Notes under the pieces: model-generated
The model's database searches: none
What the model was told of the DNA's origin: nothing
What the model saw: only the letters and a program-made list of their open reading frames with translations
Assembly (NCBI GenBank): GCA_022496805.1
Contig: CM040104.1
Span: 1,232,650-1,296,649, forward strand
Source of the DNA: Pohlia nutans
Taxonomy: Eukaryota > Streptophyta > Bryopsida > Bryales > Mniaceae
Reading direction: 5' to 3'
DNA: 64,000 nucleotides
Translations under genes and position numbers: made by a program
In this document: positions 9,800-20,622 of the stretch, one piece after another
How positions within the stretch are numbered: position 1 is the first letter of the stretch
Layout: each line of letters starts with the position of its first letter

Positions 9800-12700
9800 C
9801 TCCCACTTTGCGAATAGCCAAAGCCTTCGAGCCCAAATGCCACCACTAGTCTTTGATGTCGATCTCTCGCAAGAGCCTTTGTCAGCACGTCCGCCATCAT
9901 GTGCTCCGTTGGACAATACTTCAACTCTATCACCTTCATCTCTAACTTCTCTCGAATGAAGTGATATTGCACATCAATGTGCTTTGTACGTGAGTGATGC
10001 GTTGGATTCTTCGCCAATGACATACTCCCTTGGTTGTCACACATGATTGTTGTAGCCTCCTCTTGAGTGCATCTCACATCCGCCATTAGTTGCCTCAACC
10101 AAATGGCCTCCTTCGTACCGTGGCTCGTCGCCATGTACTCCGCCTCAACCGTTGACGTGGCCGTGGTTTGTTGGCGCTTGCTATTCCATGAAATGGCCCC
10201 CGATCCAACTTTGAACATGTACCCCGTGGTGGATCTACGATCATTGGTATCACCCGCATAATCCGCATCACAATACCCACTCAACACAATGTTGTCACCT
10301 CCAAGACACAACCTCACATCACTTGTGCCTTTCAAGTACCGCATGATCCTCTTGACCGCAACCCAATGACTTGAACCCGGTCTTGCCATGTGTTGACTCA
10401 CAACGCTGATTGGATACGCAAGGTCCGGCCTTGTTGCAATCATAGCATACATCAATGACCCTACAGCTTGCTTGTATGGCACATCCACCATAGATTGAGC
10501 CTCTGATGCATACTCCTCATCGGTGAGTTTCACGAGTTTGGAATTCACATCCAATGGAGTGCCAACCGGTTTGCAATCCTCCATGCCAAAGCGTTTGAGA
10601 ACATCCATAACATACTTGCTTTGATTCATTGTTATGGTGCGTGTTGCTCTATCTCGCACAAACTCAACTCCTAGACAAAAGTGCAACTCACCGAGATCAC
10701 TCATCTCGTACTCGTTCTCAAGCATTGCCTTCAATGCCTTCAAAGAGCTCATACAACTTGCAAGGATGATCAAATCATCCACATATATGATCACGATGAC
10801 CACATGTTGCCCCTTTTGCATGAAATACAAGCTGTGATCAGCGATGCTCCTTGTGAACCCGATATGAACAAGAAACGTGTCAATCTTTTGATACCATGCG
10901 CGTGGAGATTGCTTCAACCCATACAATGACTTGTTCAACTTGCAAACAAGGTTCTCATTACCTCGTTGCACAAATCCTTCGGGTTGCACCATGTAGATGT
11001 CCTGCTCCAACTCGCCGTTCAAGAACGCCGTCTTCACATCCATTTGATGCATTTCCAAATCCATGGCAGCCCCGATGGCCAAAATGCATCGAATAGTGGT
11101 GAATTTCGCCACGGGTGCAAAGGTCTCATGAAAATCAACACCTTCGATTTGTGAAAAGCCCTTTGCCACCAATCTTGCCTTATAACGAACCACATCACCC
11201 GTTGCATCTCTCTTTGCACGAAATACCCACTTACAACCGATAGCGTTGCGATTCTTGGGGAGGGGAGTCAATTCCCAAGTGCCATTGTCCATCAACGATT
11301 TGTACTCCTCTTGCATGGCTTGCTCCCACTTGTTTGCATTATCACAACTCAACGCTTCACGAATCGTCAATGGAGCATCTAAAAGTGCAACGTTTGCATG
11401 CTCCTCCTCACCTTGAGGGAGAATATGATTCTTCCACCACTCGCCAAGTGGTCTACGATTTCTCTCTGGATAACGACGATCGCTCGAGGATGCATTGTCT
11501 TCAACCGCCGTTGCTTGTGCCTTTTTCTCGCCATTCTTCGTCTTCAAAGGTGGCTCCTCAATATGTTCCTCATCACCACCATCTTCGTCATCTTCGTCTT
11601 CATCGACAATATCGATAACGGGAGATTTGGAAGATTGGTCCACAATCGCCGGTTTATCGCCACTTCTCCCACTTGGACCATCGTCCAAATTGTCTTCAAC
11701 CTTGGAATTCTCGCAAAATGTCACATCACGAGCTCGAATGATCTTCTTGGTCTCGAGCGACATGAGCCTGTACGCCTTGGTACCTTCACAATATCCAAGA
11801 AACACACATTTTGTTGCCTTGGCCTCAAGTTTGGTTCTTTGAGAATCGGGTACCTTTGCAAATGCGATGCATCCAAATGTGCGCATGTGCTCCACGCGGG
11901 GTGGCCTCCCACTCCACGCTTGCTCTGGTGTCATGTTTTGAACCGCACTCGTCGGGCATCGGTTGCGTGTGTACACCGCAGTCACCACCGCTTCCGCCCA
12001 AAGGTCCAAACCCAAATTTTGTGCATGCAACATACTCCTTGCCATTTCCACAATTGTTCGATTTGCACGCTCTGCAACTCCGTTTTGTTGTGGTGTATAT
12101 GGCGTTGTCGTTTGTCTAGCAATGCCTTATTTCTTCAATAACTCTCCAAATTGGTTGGACAAGAACTCGCCGCCATTATCCGATCGAAACACCTTGATCT
12201 TGTGCTCGGATTGCTTCTCAACCAACGCCTTGAAGTCTATGAACTTCTCAAAACACTCGCTCTTTGCTTTGATCGGATACAACCATATCTTCCTCGAAAA
12301 ATCATCAATGAACGTCACAAAATACTTGCAACCCCCCATAGACGTGGTCTTCATTGGACCACACACGTCGGAATGCACAATCTCAAGAACCTTGGTTGCA
12401 CGAGTTGCCCCATCAACTGGAAACGGTGAGCGTTGTTGCTTGCCTTCAATACAACCCTCACATGTGAATGAACTAGGTGCGACGTGTGATTGTGCAAGAT
12501 CCATGCCACTTACCATTCCACGCAGTGCTTTCACACTCTTGACATTCAAATGCCCGAGACGACGATGCCACAACGCCAACTTGTCTTCGTTTGAACTCGA
12601 TTGCACCAACGTTGCGGATTCCGCCGCGTGCATCTTGGAAAACTTGATTTGGTACAAGCCGTTGACTTCGTGTATAATGGCCACCTCCTCACGACTTGGA

Positions 12701-13857
12701 GACAACACAAAACACCCTTGGTCGCTAAATTCCACTCGCAAATGCTTCATCACCAAATGTCGCACCGATAAAAGATTTGCCTTCAACTTGGGAACGTGGA
12801 GGACATCATGGATGGTAATTGTCTTCACACGACCCTTCACCTCGGTGTCTACGACGATGGATCCTTTACCCACGGCTTGAAGAACCGTATCATCACCCAA
12901 AATGACATTCTTTGGAGATATGACGTGATATGATTGGAAACAAGTCCTAATGGGCGCCATGTGACTCGAGGCTCCCGAATCAACAATCCAATCGATCACA
13001 CTACCATTGCATGACACGTCACTTGCCATCATTGCATACTCGTCCCCGTCATCACTACAAGAAGAGACGCTAGTCATAAATGCGTACTCATCACCTGCAT
13101 CGTTGACCTTTGTATTGTTGGCACTTTCCTCTCTCTTGCGTTTGTAGCAAAATTTTGCCAAGTGGCCCTTCTTACCGCAATAGTAGCATACCTTGTCTGT
13201 AGAGCTCCCACTGGCACCGCTCTTGGATTGCTTCGCCATAAGCGCCGCGCTATCGCCACGAGTCTCGTTTTCTTTGCGCCGCGAGAGTTCATGCAACAAC
13301 CGTGATGTCACATAATCAAGAGTGAGCTCGCTAATGGGCATACTCTCCATAGCAACGATAAGATACTCGTACGACGGCGGCAAACTCTCGAGGAGCGTCA
13401 TAACGATATCACCGTCGGTAATGTTGACGTCTGCGCCGTTGAGCTGATCCGCAAGAGCCTTGACTTTGTTGATGTGCGCCAACATGTCGTCGTTTTCTTC
13501 CATCTTGATGGTGAAAAACTTGCGCCTCAAAAACAAGATATTGACCAAGCTCTTTGCCTCATGAATATTGCAAAGCTTGGCCCATGCCTCGGCGGGAGTC
13601 TTGCACGACCGAATATGAGAAAGCTGGGAATCAGAAAGATTAAGAGCCAAAATCGCAAAGGCCTTTTTCTCTCGCCGAGTGTACGCAGTTCGTACCCTAG
13701 CCTCGGCGTCGGACGAGGGCGGTTCCTCACTACCCTCAACTATCTCCCACAATTCTTTTTCGGCCATGACCATTTCCATCTTGAATTTCCACAAGTGGAA
13801 GTTGACGCCATCGAACTTGTCTACAACCTTAGCACCTTCACCCTCAAATGTAGCCAT
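9784..13857 (-). pseudogene. C6 gag-pol with one nonsense codon
   Basis: Polyprotein of full nominal length (ATG at 13857, stop at 9784-9786), broken by a single in-frame TAA at 12127-12129 (complement). This replaces glutamate codon 577. The stop lies inside the integrase core, between the second aspartate (560) and the glutamate (596), so the product would have gag and protease but truncated integrase and no RT or RNase H. The remaining frame is open on both sides of the stop. Other visible changes are KFIDFKALV for KFKEFKALV and LEQDIYM for LDEDIYM. Because the flanks suggest recombination, the two ends may come from different parents. Confidence 0.9.
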
Positions 13858-14848
13858 ATCCTTGATTGAAGGACGTACGCTCACAAAATTCAGCCCCTAG
13901 AAAGCTAAGAAATTGTTTTTGTGATTTTTTGACAATTTTGTGATTTGTGAGGCAAATTGCACACGTACGTGCTTCTAATGCCTCCAAACTAATTCCAAAC
14001 ACTAAATCAGCACCTTTGTGCTACACATCAACCTCACAACACTCAATCGTGATGGTTCTTAGTGAATTAGCACAAGATCATACCACAACACCCTAACTAG
14101 GAGAATTGCGCACTCGTTGGCTCAAATCCACTCAAATCAGCACCCTTGTGCTTCACAACACGTAATGCACCCTATGCACACCCTTGTGCCTTCCAAGGAC
14201 TCTAAATCAATGCAAATTCAGCCCCTTCAAGTCCTAATTGCATTGAAATTCATCAAATCAGCCCCGTTGTGCATTCACTAACCCAAACTCAAATTTTGAG
14301 CACTCCAAGGGCATAACTCACATTCCAAACCCTTGTGCAAGAATTGCAATACCAAAATCAGATTGTAGACTCACCCCAAGAGCCTCAAAGCATAAAAGTG
14401 CCTTGCAACAACACAAGTGCACAAATTGAGCACAAATTGAGCCAATAAGCTCCAATAAGCTCCAATAAGCTCCAATAAGCTCCAATAAGCTCCAATAAGC
14501 TCCAATCAGCTCCAATATACTCCAACAAGCACCAATAAGCTCCAAAGCTCCAATTCAGCCCTTGTAGACGTGTATAAACTCCAAAAGTGCTCCAAAGTGC
14601 TCCAAAAGCTCCAAATCAACAAATGATAGCTCCAAAGTGCGAATTCAGCCCTCCAACACGTAGATCAAAGGTAGGAAGATTGTAATACCTCCCAATGTCG
14701 AAATCAGCCCACCAAAGCTCGAATTCAACCCTCCAAAGTTCCAAATCAGCGCTCCAATACTCCAAAATCAGCGCTCCAAAGCACGACCTCCACACAATGA
14801 GCAATCTAATCTTTGACTCACGCTAAACACATGAGTGGGCCCATAACC
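13858..14848 (-). other. C6 leader with primer binding site and 10-bp repeats
   Basis: Leader with the primer binding site at 14835-14848 and six AATAAGCTCC units at 14444-14503. No gene is seen. Confidence 0.85.
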
Positions 14849-15166
14849 TATTGAAGGTTAGAATAGAATGCCAAAGCCTCACACAAACACTTGGAATGCA
14901 TAGGAAAGAGATGATCTTTACTCATGGGCTGCCCCTCTTAAGTAACACACCCAAGGGAGTCCCCTTGGCAAACCATATGGGACATCAGCCCATACTCCAC
15001 TCCTTGTACACTAGGATCAGCCCATATCACTTGGGAGACCCAATTCTCATTACTTCTAACTAGTATCACTTCTCTAGTTGCAAGTCTAGCTCATTCGCAT
15101 CATCTACTCTAGCTAATGCGCATAGCTAAGAGCAACTTCAGCCCACGCAATCATCCTACTTCAACA
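14849..15166 (-). repeat. C6 right (5') LTR
   Basis: Complete 318-bp reverse LTR. The variant GTTAGAATAGAATG near its inner end is shared with the C8 5' LTR. GCATAGCTAAGAGC near 15120 is private. Confidence 0.92.
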
Positions 15167-15494
15167 TGCATTCACTAACCCAAACTCTAATTTTGAGCAC
15201 TCCAAGGGCATAACTCACATTCCAAACCCTTGTGCAAGAATTGCAATACCAAAATCAGATTGTAGACTCACCCCAAGAGCCTCAAAGCATAAAAGTGCCT
15301 TGCAACAACACAAGTGCACAAATTGAGCACAAATTGAGCCAATAAGCTCCAATAAGCTCCAATCAGCTCCAATATACTCCAACAAGCACCAATAAGCTCC
15401 AAAGCTCCAATTCAGCCCTTGTAGACGTTTATAAACTCCAAAAGTGCTCCAAAGTGCTCCAAAAGCTCCAAATCAACAAATGATAGCTCCAAAG
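15167..15494 (-). mobile_element. C7: leader fragment of a reverse copia copy
   Basis: 328 bp matching the middle of the leader in reverse orientation, with two AATAAGCTCC units at 15341-15360. It has no LTR or coding sequence and is bounded by C6 and C8. No gene is seen. It is the host into which both the right end of C6 and C8 inserted. Confidence 0.88.
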
Positions 15495-15812
15495 TGTTGA
15501 AGTAGGATGATTGCGTGGGCTGAAGTTGCTCATAGCCATGCGCATTAGCTAGAGTAGATGATGCGAATGAGCTAGACTTGCAACTAGAGAAGTGATACTA
15601 GTTAGAAGTAATGAGAATTGGGTCTCCCAAGTGATATGGGCTGATCCTAGTGTACTAGGAGTGGAGTATGGGCTGATGTCCCATATAGTTTGCCAAGGGG
15701 CCTCCCTTGGGTGTGCTACTTAAGAGGGGCAGCCCATGAGTAAAGATCATCTCTTTCCTATGCATTCCAAGTGTTTGTGTGAGGCTTTGGCATTCTATTC
15801 TAACCTTCAATA
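15495..15812 (+). repeat. C8 5' LTR
   Basis: Complete 318-bp LTR. Variants include CATATAGTTTGCC and ATTCTATTCTAACC near the 3' end. Confidence 0.93.
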
Positions 15813-16794
15813 GGTTATGGGCCCACTCATGTGTTTTGCGTGAGTCAAAGATTAGATTGCTCATTGTGTGGAGGTCGTGCGTTGGAGCGCTGATTTTGGA
15901 GTATTGGAGCGCTGATTTGGAACTTTGGAGGGCTGAATTCGAGCTTTGGTGGGCTGATTTCGACATTGGGAGGTATTACAATCTTCCTACCTTTGATCTA
16001 CGTGTTGGAGGGCTGAATTCGCACTTTGGAGCTATCATTTGTTGATTTGGAGCTTTTGGAGCACTTTGGAGCACTTTTGGAATTTATACACGTCTACAAG
16101 GGCTGAATTGGAGCTTTGGAGCTTATTGGTGCTTGTTGGAGTATATTGGAGCTGATTGGAGCTTATTGGAGCTTATTGGAGCTTATTGGAGCTTATTGGA
16201 GCTTATTGGCTCAATTTGTGCTCAATTTGTGCACTTGTGTTGTTGCAAGGCACTTTTATGCTTTGAGGCTCTTGGGGTGAGTCTACAATCTGATTTTGGT
16301 ATTGCAATTCTTGCACAAGGGTTTGGAATGTGAGTTATGCCCTTGGAGTGCTCAAAATTTGAGTTTGGGTTAGTGAATGCACAACGGGGCTGATTTGATG
16401 AATTTCAATGCAATTAGGACTTGAAGGGGCTGAATTTGCATTGATTTAGAGTCCTTGGAAGGCACAAGGGTGTCCATAGGGTGCATTACGTGTTGTGAAG
16501 CACAAGGGTGCTGATTTGAGTGGATTTGAGCCAACGAGTGCGCAATTCTCCTAGTTAGGGTGTTGTGGTATGATCTTGTGCAAATTCACTAAGAACCATC
16601 ACGATTGAGTGTTGTGAGGTTGATGTGTAGCACAAAGGTGCTGATTTAGTGTTTGGAATTAGTTTGGAGGCATAAGAAGCACATACGTGTGCAATTTGCT
16701 TCACAAATCACAAAATTGTCAAAAATCATAAAAACAATTTTTCTTAGCTTTCTAGGGGCTGAATTTGGTGAGCGTACGTCTTTCAATCAAGGAT
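15813..16794 (+). other. C8 leader with primer binding site and 10-bp repeats
   Basis: Leader with the primer binding site at 15813-15826 and five GGAGCTTATT units at 16158-16207. No gene is seen. Confidence 0.85.
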
Positions 16795-19700
16795 ATGGCT
16801 ACATTTGAGGGTGAAGGTGCTAAGGTTGTAGACAAGTTCGATGGCGTCAACTTCCACTTGTGGAAATTCAAGATGGAAATGGTCATGGCCGAAAAATAAT
16901 TGTGGGAGATAGTTGATGGTAGTGAGGAACCGCCTTCGTCCGACGCCGAGGCTAGGGTACGAACTGCGTACACTCGGCGAGAGAAAAAGGCCTTTGCGAT
17001 TTTGGCTCTTAATCTTTCTGATTCCCAGCTTTCTCATATTCGGTCGTGCAAGACTCCCGCCAAGGCATGGGCCAAGCTTTGCAATATTCATGAGGCAAAG
17101 AGCTTGGTCAATATCTTGTTTTTGAGGCGCAAGTTTTTCACCATCAAGATGGAAGAAAACGACGACATGTTGGCGCACATCAACAAAGTCAAGGCTCTTG
17201 CGGATCAGCTCAACGGCGCAGACGTCAACATTACCGACGGTGATATCGTTATGACGCTCCTCGAGAGTTTGCCGCCGTCGTTCGAGTATCTTATCGTTGC
17301 TATGGAGAGTAGGCCCATTAGCGAGCTCACTCTTGATTATGTGACATCACGGTTGTTGCATGAACTCTCGCGGCGCAAAGAGAACGAGACTCGTGGCGAT
17401 AGCGCGGCGCTTATGGCGAAGCAATCCAAGAGCGGTGCCAGTGGGAGCTCTACAGACAAGGTATGCTACTATTGCGGTAAGAAGGGCCACTTGGCAAAAT
17501 TTTGCTACAAACGCAAGAGAGAGGAAAGTGCCAACAATACAAAGGTCAACGATGCAGGTGATGAGTACGCATTTATGACTAGCGTCTCTTCTTGTAGTGA
17601 TGACGGGGACGAGTATGCAATGATGGCAAGTGACGTGTCATGCAATGGTAGTGTGATCGATTGGATTGTTGATTCGGGAGCCTCGAGTCACATGGCGCCC
17701 ATTAGGACTTGTTTCCAATCATATCACGTCATATCTCCAAAGAATGTCATTTTGGGTGATGATACGGTTCTTCAAGCCGTGGGTAAAGGATCCATCGTCG
17801 TAGACACCGAGGTGAAGGGTCGTGTGAAGACAATTACCATCCATGATGTCCTCCACGTTCCCAAGTTGAAGGCAAATCTTTTATCGGTGCGACATTTGGT
17901 GATGAAGCATTTGCGAGTGGAATTTAGCGACCAAGGGTGTTTTGTGTTGTCCCCAAGTCGTGAGGAGGTGGCCATTATACACGAAGTCAACGGCTTGTAC
18001 CAAATCAAGTTTTCCAAGATGCACGCGGCGGAATCCGCAACGTTGGTGCAATCGAGTTCAAACGAAGACAAGTTGGCGTTGTGGCATCGTCGTCTCGGGC
18101 ATTTGAATGTCAAGAGTGTGAAAGCACTGCGTGGAATGGTAAGTGGCATGGATCTTGCACAATCACACGTCGCGCCTAGTTCATTCACATGTGAGGGTTG
18201 TATTGAAGGCAAGCAACAACGCTCACCGTTTCCAGTTGATGGGGCAACTCGTGCAACCAAGGTTCTTGAGATTGTGCATTCCGACGTGTGTGGTCCAATG
18301 AAGACCACGTCTATGGGGGGTTGCAAGTATTTTGTGACGTTCATTGATGATTTTTCGAGGAAGATATGGTTGCATCCGATCAAAGCAAAGAGCGAGTGTT
18401 TTGAGAAGTTCAAAGAGTTCAAGGCGTTGGTTGAGAAGAAATCCGAGCACAAGATCAAGGTGTTTCGATCGGATAATGGCGGCAAGTTCTTGTCCAACCA
18501 ATTTGGAGAGTTATTGAAGAAAGAAGGCATTGCTAGACAAACCACAACGCCATATACACCACAACAAAACGGAGTTGCAGAGCGTGCAAATCGAACAATT
18601 GTGGAAATGGCAAGGAGTATGTTGCATGCACAAAATTTGGGTTTGGACCTTTGGGCGGAAGCGGTGGTGACTGCGGTGTACACACGCAACCGATGCCCGA
18701 CGAGTGCGGTTCAAAACATGACACCAGAGCAAGCGTGGAGTGGGAGGCCACCCCGCGTGGAGCACATGCGCACATTTGGATGCATCGCATTTGCAAAGGT
18801 ACCCGATTCTCAAAGAACCAAACTTGAGGCCAAGGCAACAAAATGTGTGTTTCTTGGATATTGTGAAGGTACCAAGGCGTACAGGCTCATGTCGCTCGAG
18901 ACCAAGAAGATCATTCGAGCTCGTGATGTGACATTTTGCGAGAATTCCAAGGTTGAAGACAATTTGGACGATGGTCCAAGTGGGAGAAGTGGCGATAAAC
19001 CGGCGATTGTGGACCAATCTTCCAAATCTCCCGTTATTGATATTGTTGATGAAGACGAAGATGACGAAGATGGTGGTGATGAGGAACATATTGAGGAGCG
19101 ACCTTTGAAGACGAAGAATGGCGAGAAAAAGGCACAAGCAACGGCGGTTGAAGACAATGCATCCTCGAGCGATCGTCGTTATCCAGAGAGAAATCGTAGA
19201 CCACTTGGCGAGTGGTGGAAGAATCATATTCTCCCTCAAGGTGAGGAGGAGCATGCAAACGTTGCACTTTTAGATGCTCCATTGACGATTCGTGAAGCGT
19301 TGAGTTGTGATGATGCAAACAAGTGGGAGCAAGCCATGCAAGAGGAGTACAAATCGTTGATGGACAATGGCACTTGGGAATTGACTCCGCTCCCCAAGAA
19401 TCGCAACGCTATCGGTTGTAAGTGGGTATTTCGTGCAAAGAGAGATGCAACGGGTGATGTGGTTCGTTATAAGGCAAGATTGGTGGCAAAGGGCTTTTCA
19501 CAAATCGAAGGTGTTGATTTTCATGAGACCTTTGCACCGGTGGCGAAATTCACCACTATTCGATGCATTTTGGCCATCGGGGCTGCCATGGATTTGGAAA
19601 TGCATCAAATGGATGTGAAGACGGCGTTCTTGAACGGCGAGTTGGACGAGGACATCTACATGGTGCAACCCGAAGGATTTGTGCAACGAGGAGTTGAGTT

Positions 19701-19909
19701 TGTGCGAGATAGAGCAACACGCACCATAACAATGAATCAAAGCAAGTATGTTATGGATGTTCTCAAACGCTTTGGCATGGAGGATTGCAAACCGGTTGGC
19801 ACTCCATTGGATGTGAATTCCAAACTCGTGAAACTCACCGATGAGGAGTATGCATCAGAGGCTCAATCTATGGTGGATGTGCCATACAAGCAAGCTGTAG
19901 GGTCATTGA
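16795..19909 (+). pseudogene. C8 gag-pol, 5' part, with nonsense codon and RT deletion
   Basis: The ATG is at 16795 by alignment with intact copies. A TAA at 16897-16899 replaces glutamate codon 35, so gag is truncated almost at once. The frame then stays open to 19909 and includes the CCHC knuckle, protease and integrase core. At 19690/19691 there is an in-frame loss of 291 bp relative to C9 (equivalent of 24107-24397). It removes 97 codons of RT, including the YVDD catalytic box. The missing piece starts with GT and ends with AG, so retrotransposition of a spliced RNA is possible; a 3-bp AGG microhomology also fits. The element is non-autonomous. Confidence 0.92.
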
Positions 19910-20227
19910 TGTTGAAGTAGGATGATTGCGTGGGCTGAAGTTGCTCTTAGCCATGCGCATTAGCTAGAGTAGATGATGCGAATGAGCTAGACTTGCAACT
20001 AGAGAAGTGATACTAGTTAGAAGTAATGAGAATTGGGTCTCCCAAGTGATATGGGCTGATCCTAGTGTACTAGGAGTGGAGTATGGGCTGATGTCCCATA
20101 TGGTTTGCCAAGGGGACTCCCTTGGGTGTGCTACTTAAGAGGGGCAGCCCATGAGTAAAGATCATCTCTTTCCTATGCATTCCAAGTGTTTGTGTGAGGC
20201 TTTGGCATTCTAATCTAACCTTCAATA
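19910..20227 (+). repeat. C9 5' LTR
   Basis: 318-bp LTR from TGTTGAAG to CTTCAATA. The ends form a near-perfect 8-bp inverted repeat with TG...TA rather than TG...CA termini. I see no clear TATA box or AATAAA signal. Confidence 0.95.
20061..20125 (+). other. Three consecutive inverted repeats in the LTR
   Basis: CCTAGT-GT-ACTAGG at 20061-20074, TATGGG-7nt-CCCATA at 20082-20100 and CCAAGGG-GACT-CCCTTGG at 20108-20125. They recur in the other LTR copies. A role as RNA hairpins or protein sites is inference. Confidence 0.6.
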
Positions 20228-20241
20228 GGTTATGGGCCCAC
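20228..20241 (+). other. Primer binding site, complementary to initiator tRNA-Met anticodon arm
   Basis: GGTTATGGGCCCAC follows the 5' LTR with no spacer. Its complement GTGGGCCCATAACC matches the anticodon stem-loop of plant initiator tRNA-Met (CAT anticodon inside). It does not match the 3' acceptor end that most plant copia elements use (TGGTATCAGAGC type). This is the half-tRNA priming arrangement known for Drosophila copia and yeast Ty5. The same site follows every 5' LTR in the window. Confidence 0.85.
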
Positions 20242-20572
20242 TCATGTGTTTTGCGTGAGTCAAAGATTAGATTGCTCATTGTGTGGAGGTCGTGCGTTGG
20301 AGCGCTGATTTTGGATTATTGGAGCGCTGATTTGGAACTTTGGAGGGCTGAATTCGAGCTTTGGTGGGCTGATTTCGACATTGGGAGGTATTACAATCTT
20401 CCTACCTTTGATCTACGTGTTGGAGGGCTGAATTCGCACTTTGGAGCTATCATTTGTTGATTTGGAGCTTTTGGAGCACTTTGGAGCACTTTTGGAGTTT
20501 ATACACGTCTACAAGGGCTGAATTGGAGCTTTGGAGCTTATTGGTGCTTGTTGGAGTATATTGGAGCTGATT

Positions 20573-20622
20573 GGAGCTTATTGGAGCTTATTGGAGCTTA
20601 TTGGAGCTTATTGGAGCTTATT
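20573..20622 (+). repeat. C9 10-bp tandem repeat, five units
   Basis: Five perfect GGAGCTTATT units, flanked by a diverged GGAGCTGATT unit and GGCTCAATTT. Copy number varies from two to eight among the elements in this window. Confidence 0.95.

Larger units (their letters stand above)
9482..15166 (-). mobile_element. C6: reverse copia copy, probably recombinant
   Basis: It looks full length (LTR, pol, gag, leader, LTR; 5685 bp). The flanks do not match: AAATT on the left in C5, TGCAT on the right in C7, and the two flanks belong to different host copies. The two LTRs differ at about seven positions by eye, while other paired LTRs here differ at none to two. I infer homologous recombination between two reverse copies, or an assembly join. 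Confidence 0.85.

Noticed and set aside
9482..15166. C6 and C11 as simple single insertions
   Set aside because: Their left and right flanks lie in different host copies with no shared 5-bp duplication, and their LTR pairs are more diverged than those of proven insertions.
20228..20241. tRNA-like sequence GGTTATGGGCCCAC as part of a tRNA gene
   Set aside because: Only the anticodon-arm complement is present, with no acceptor or D/T arms. Its position directly after every 5' LTR marks it as a primer binding site.
20194..20460. 88-aa ORF spanning LTR end, primer site and leader, with repeated tryptophans, present in most copies
   Set aside because: It has only a GTG start. Its repetitive sequence is the translation of the TTGGAG/GCTGATTT leader repeats, and it crosses the primer binding site. 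No support for a real gene.
20573..20622. Short tandem repeats as a possible CRISPR array
   Set aside because: The 10-bp units are directly adjacent without spacers, and there are no cas genes. This is a simple tandem repeat in a retrotransposon leader.
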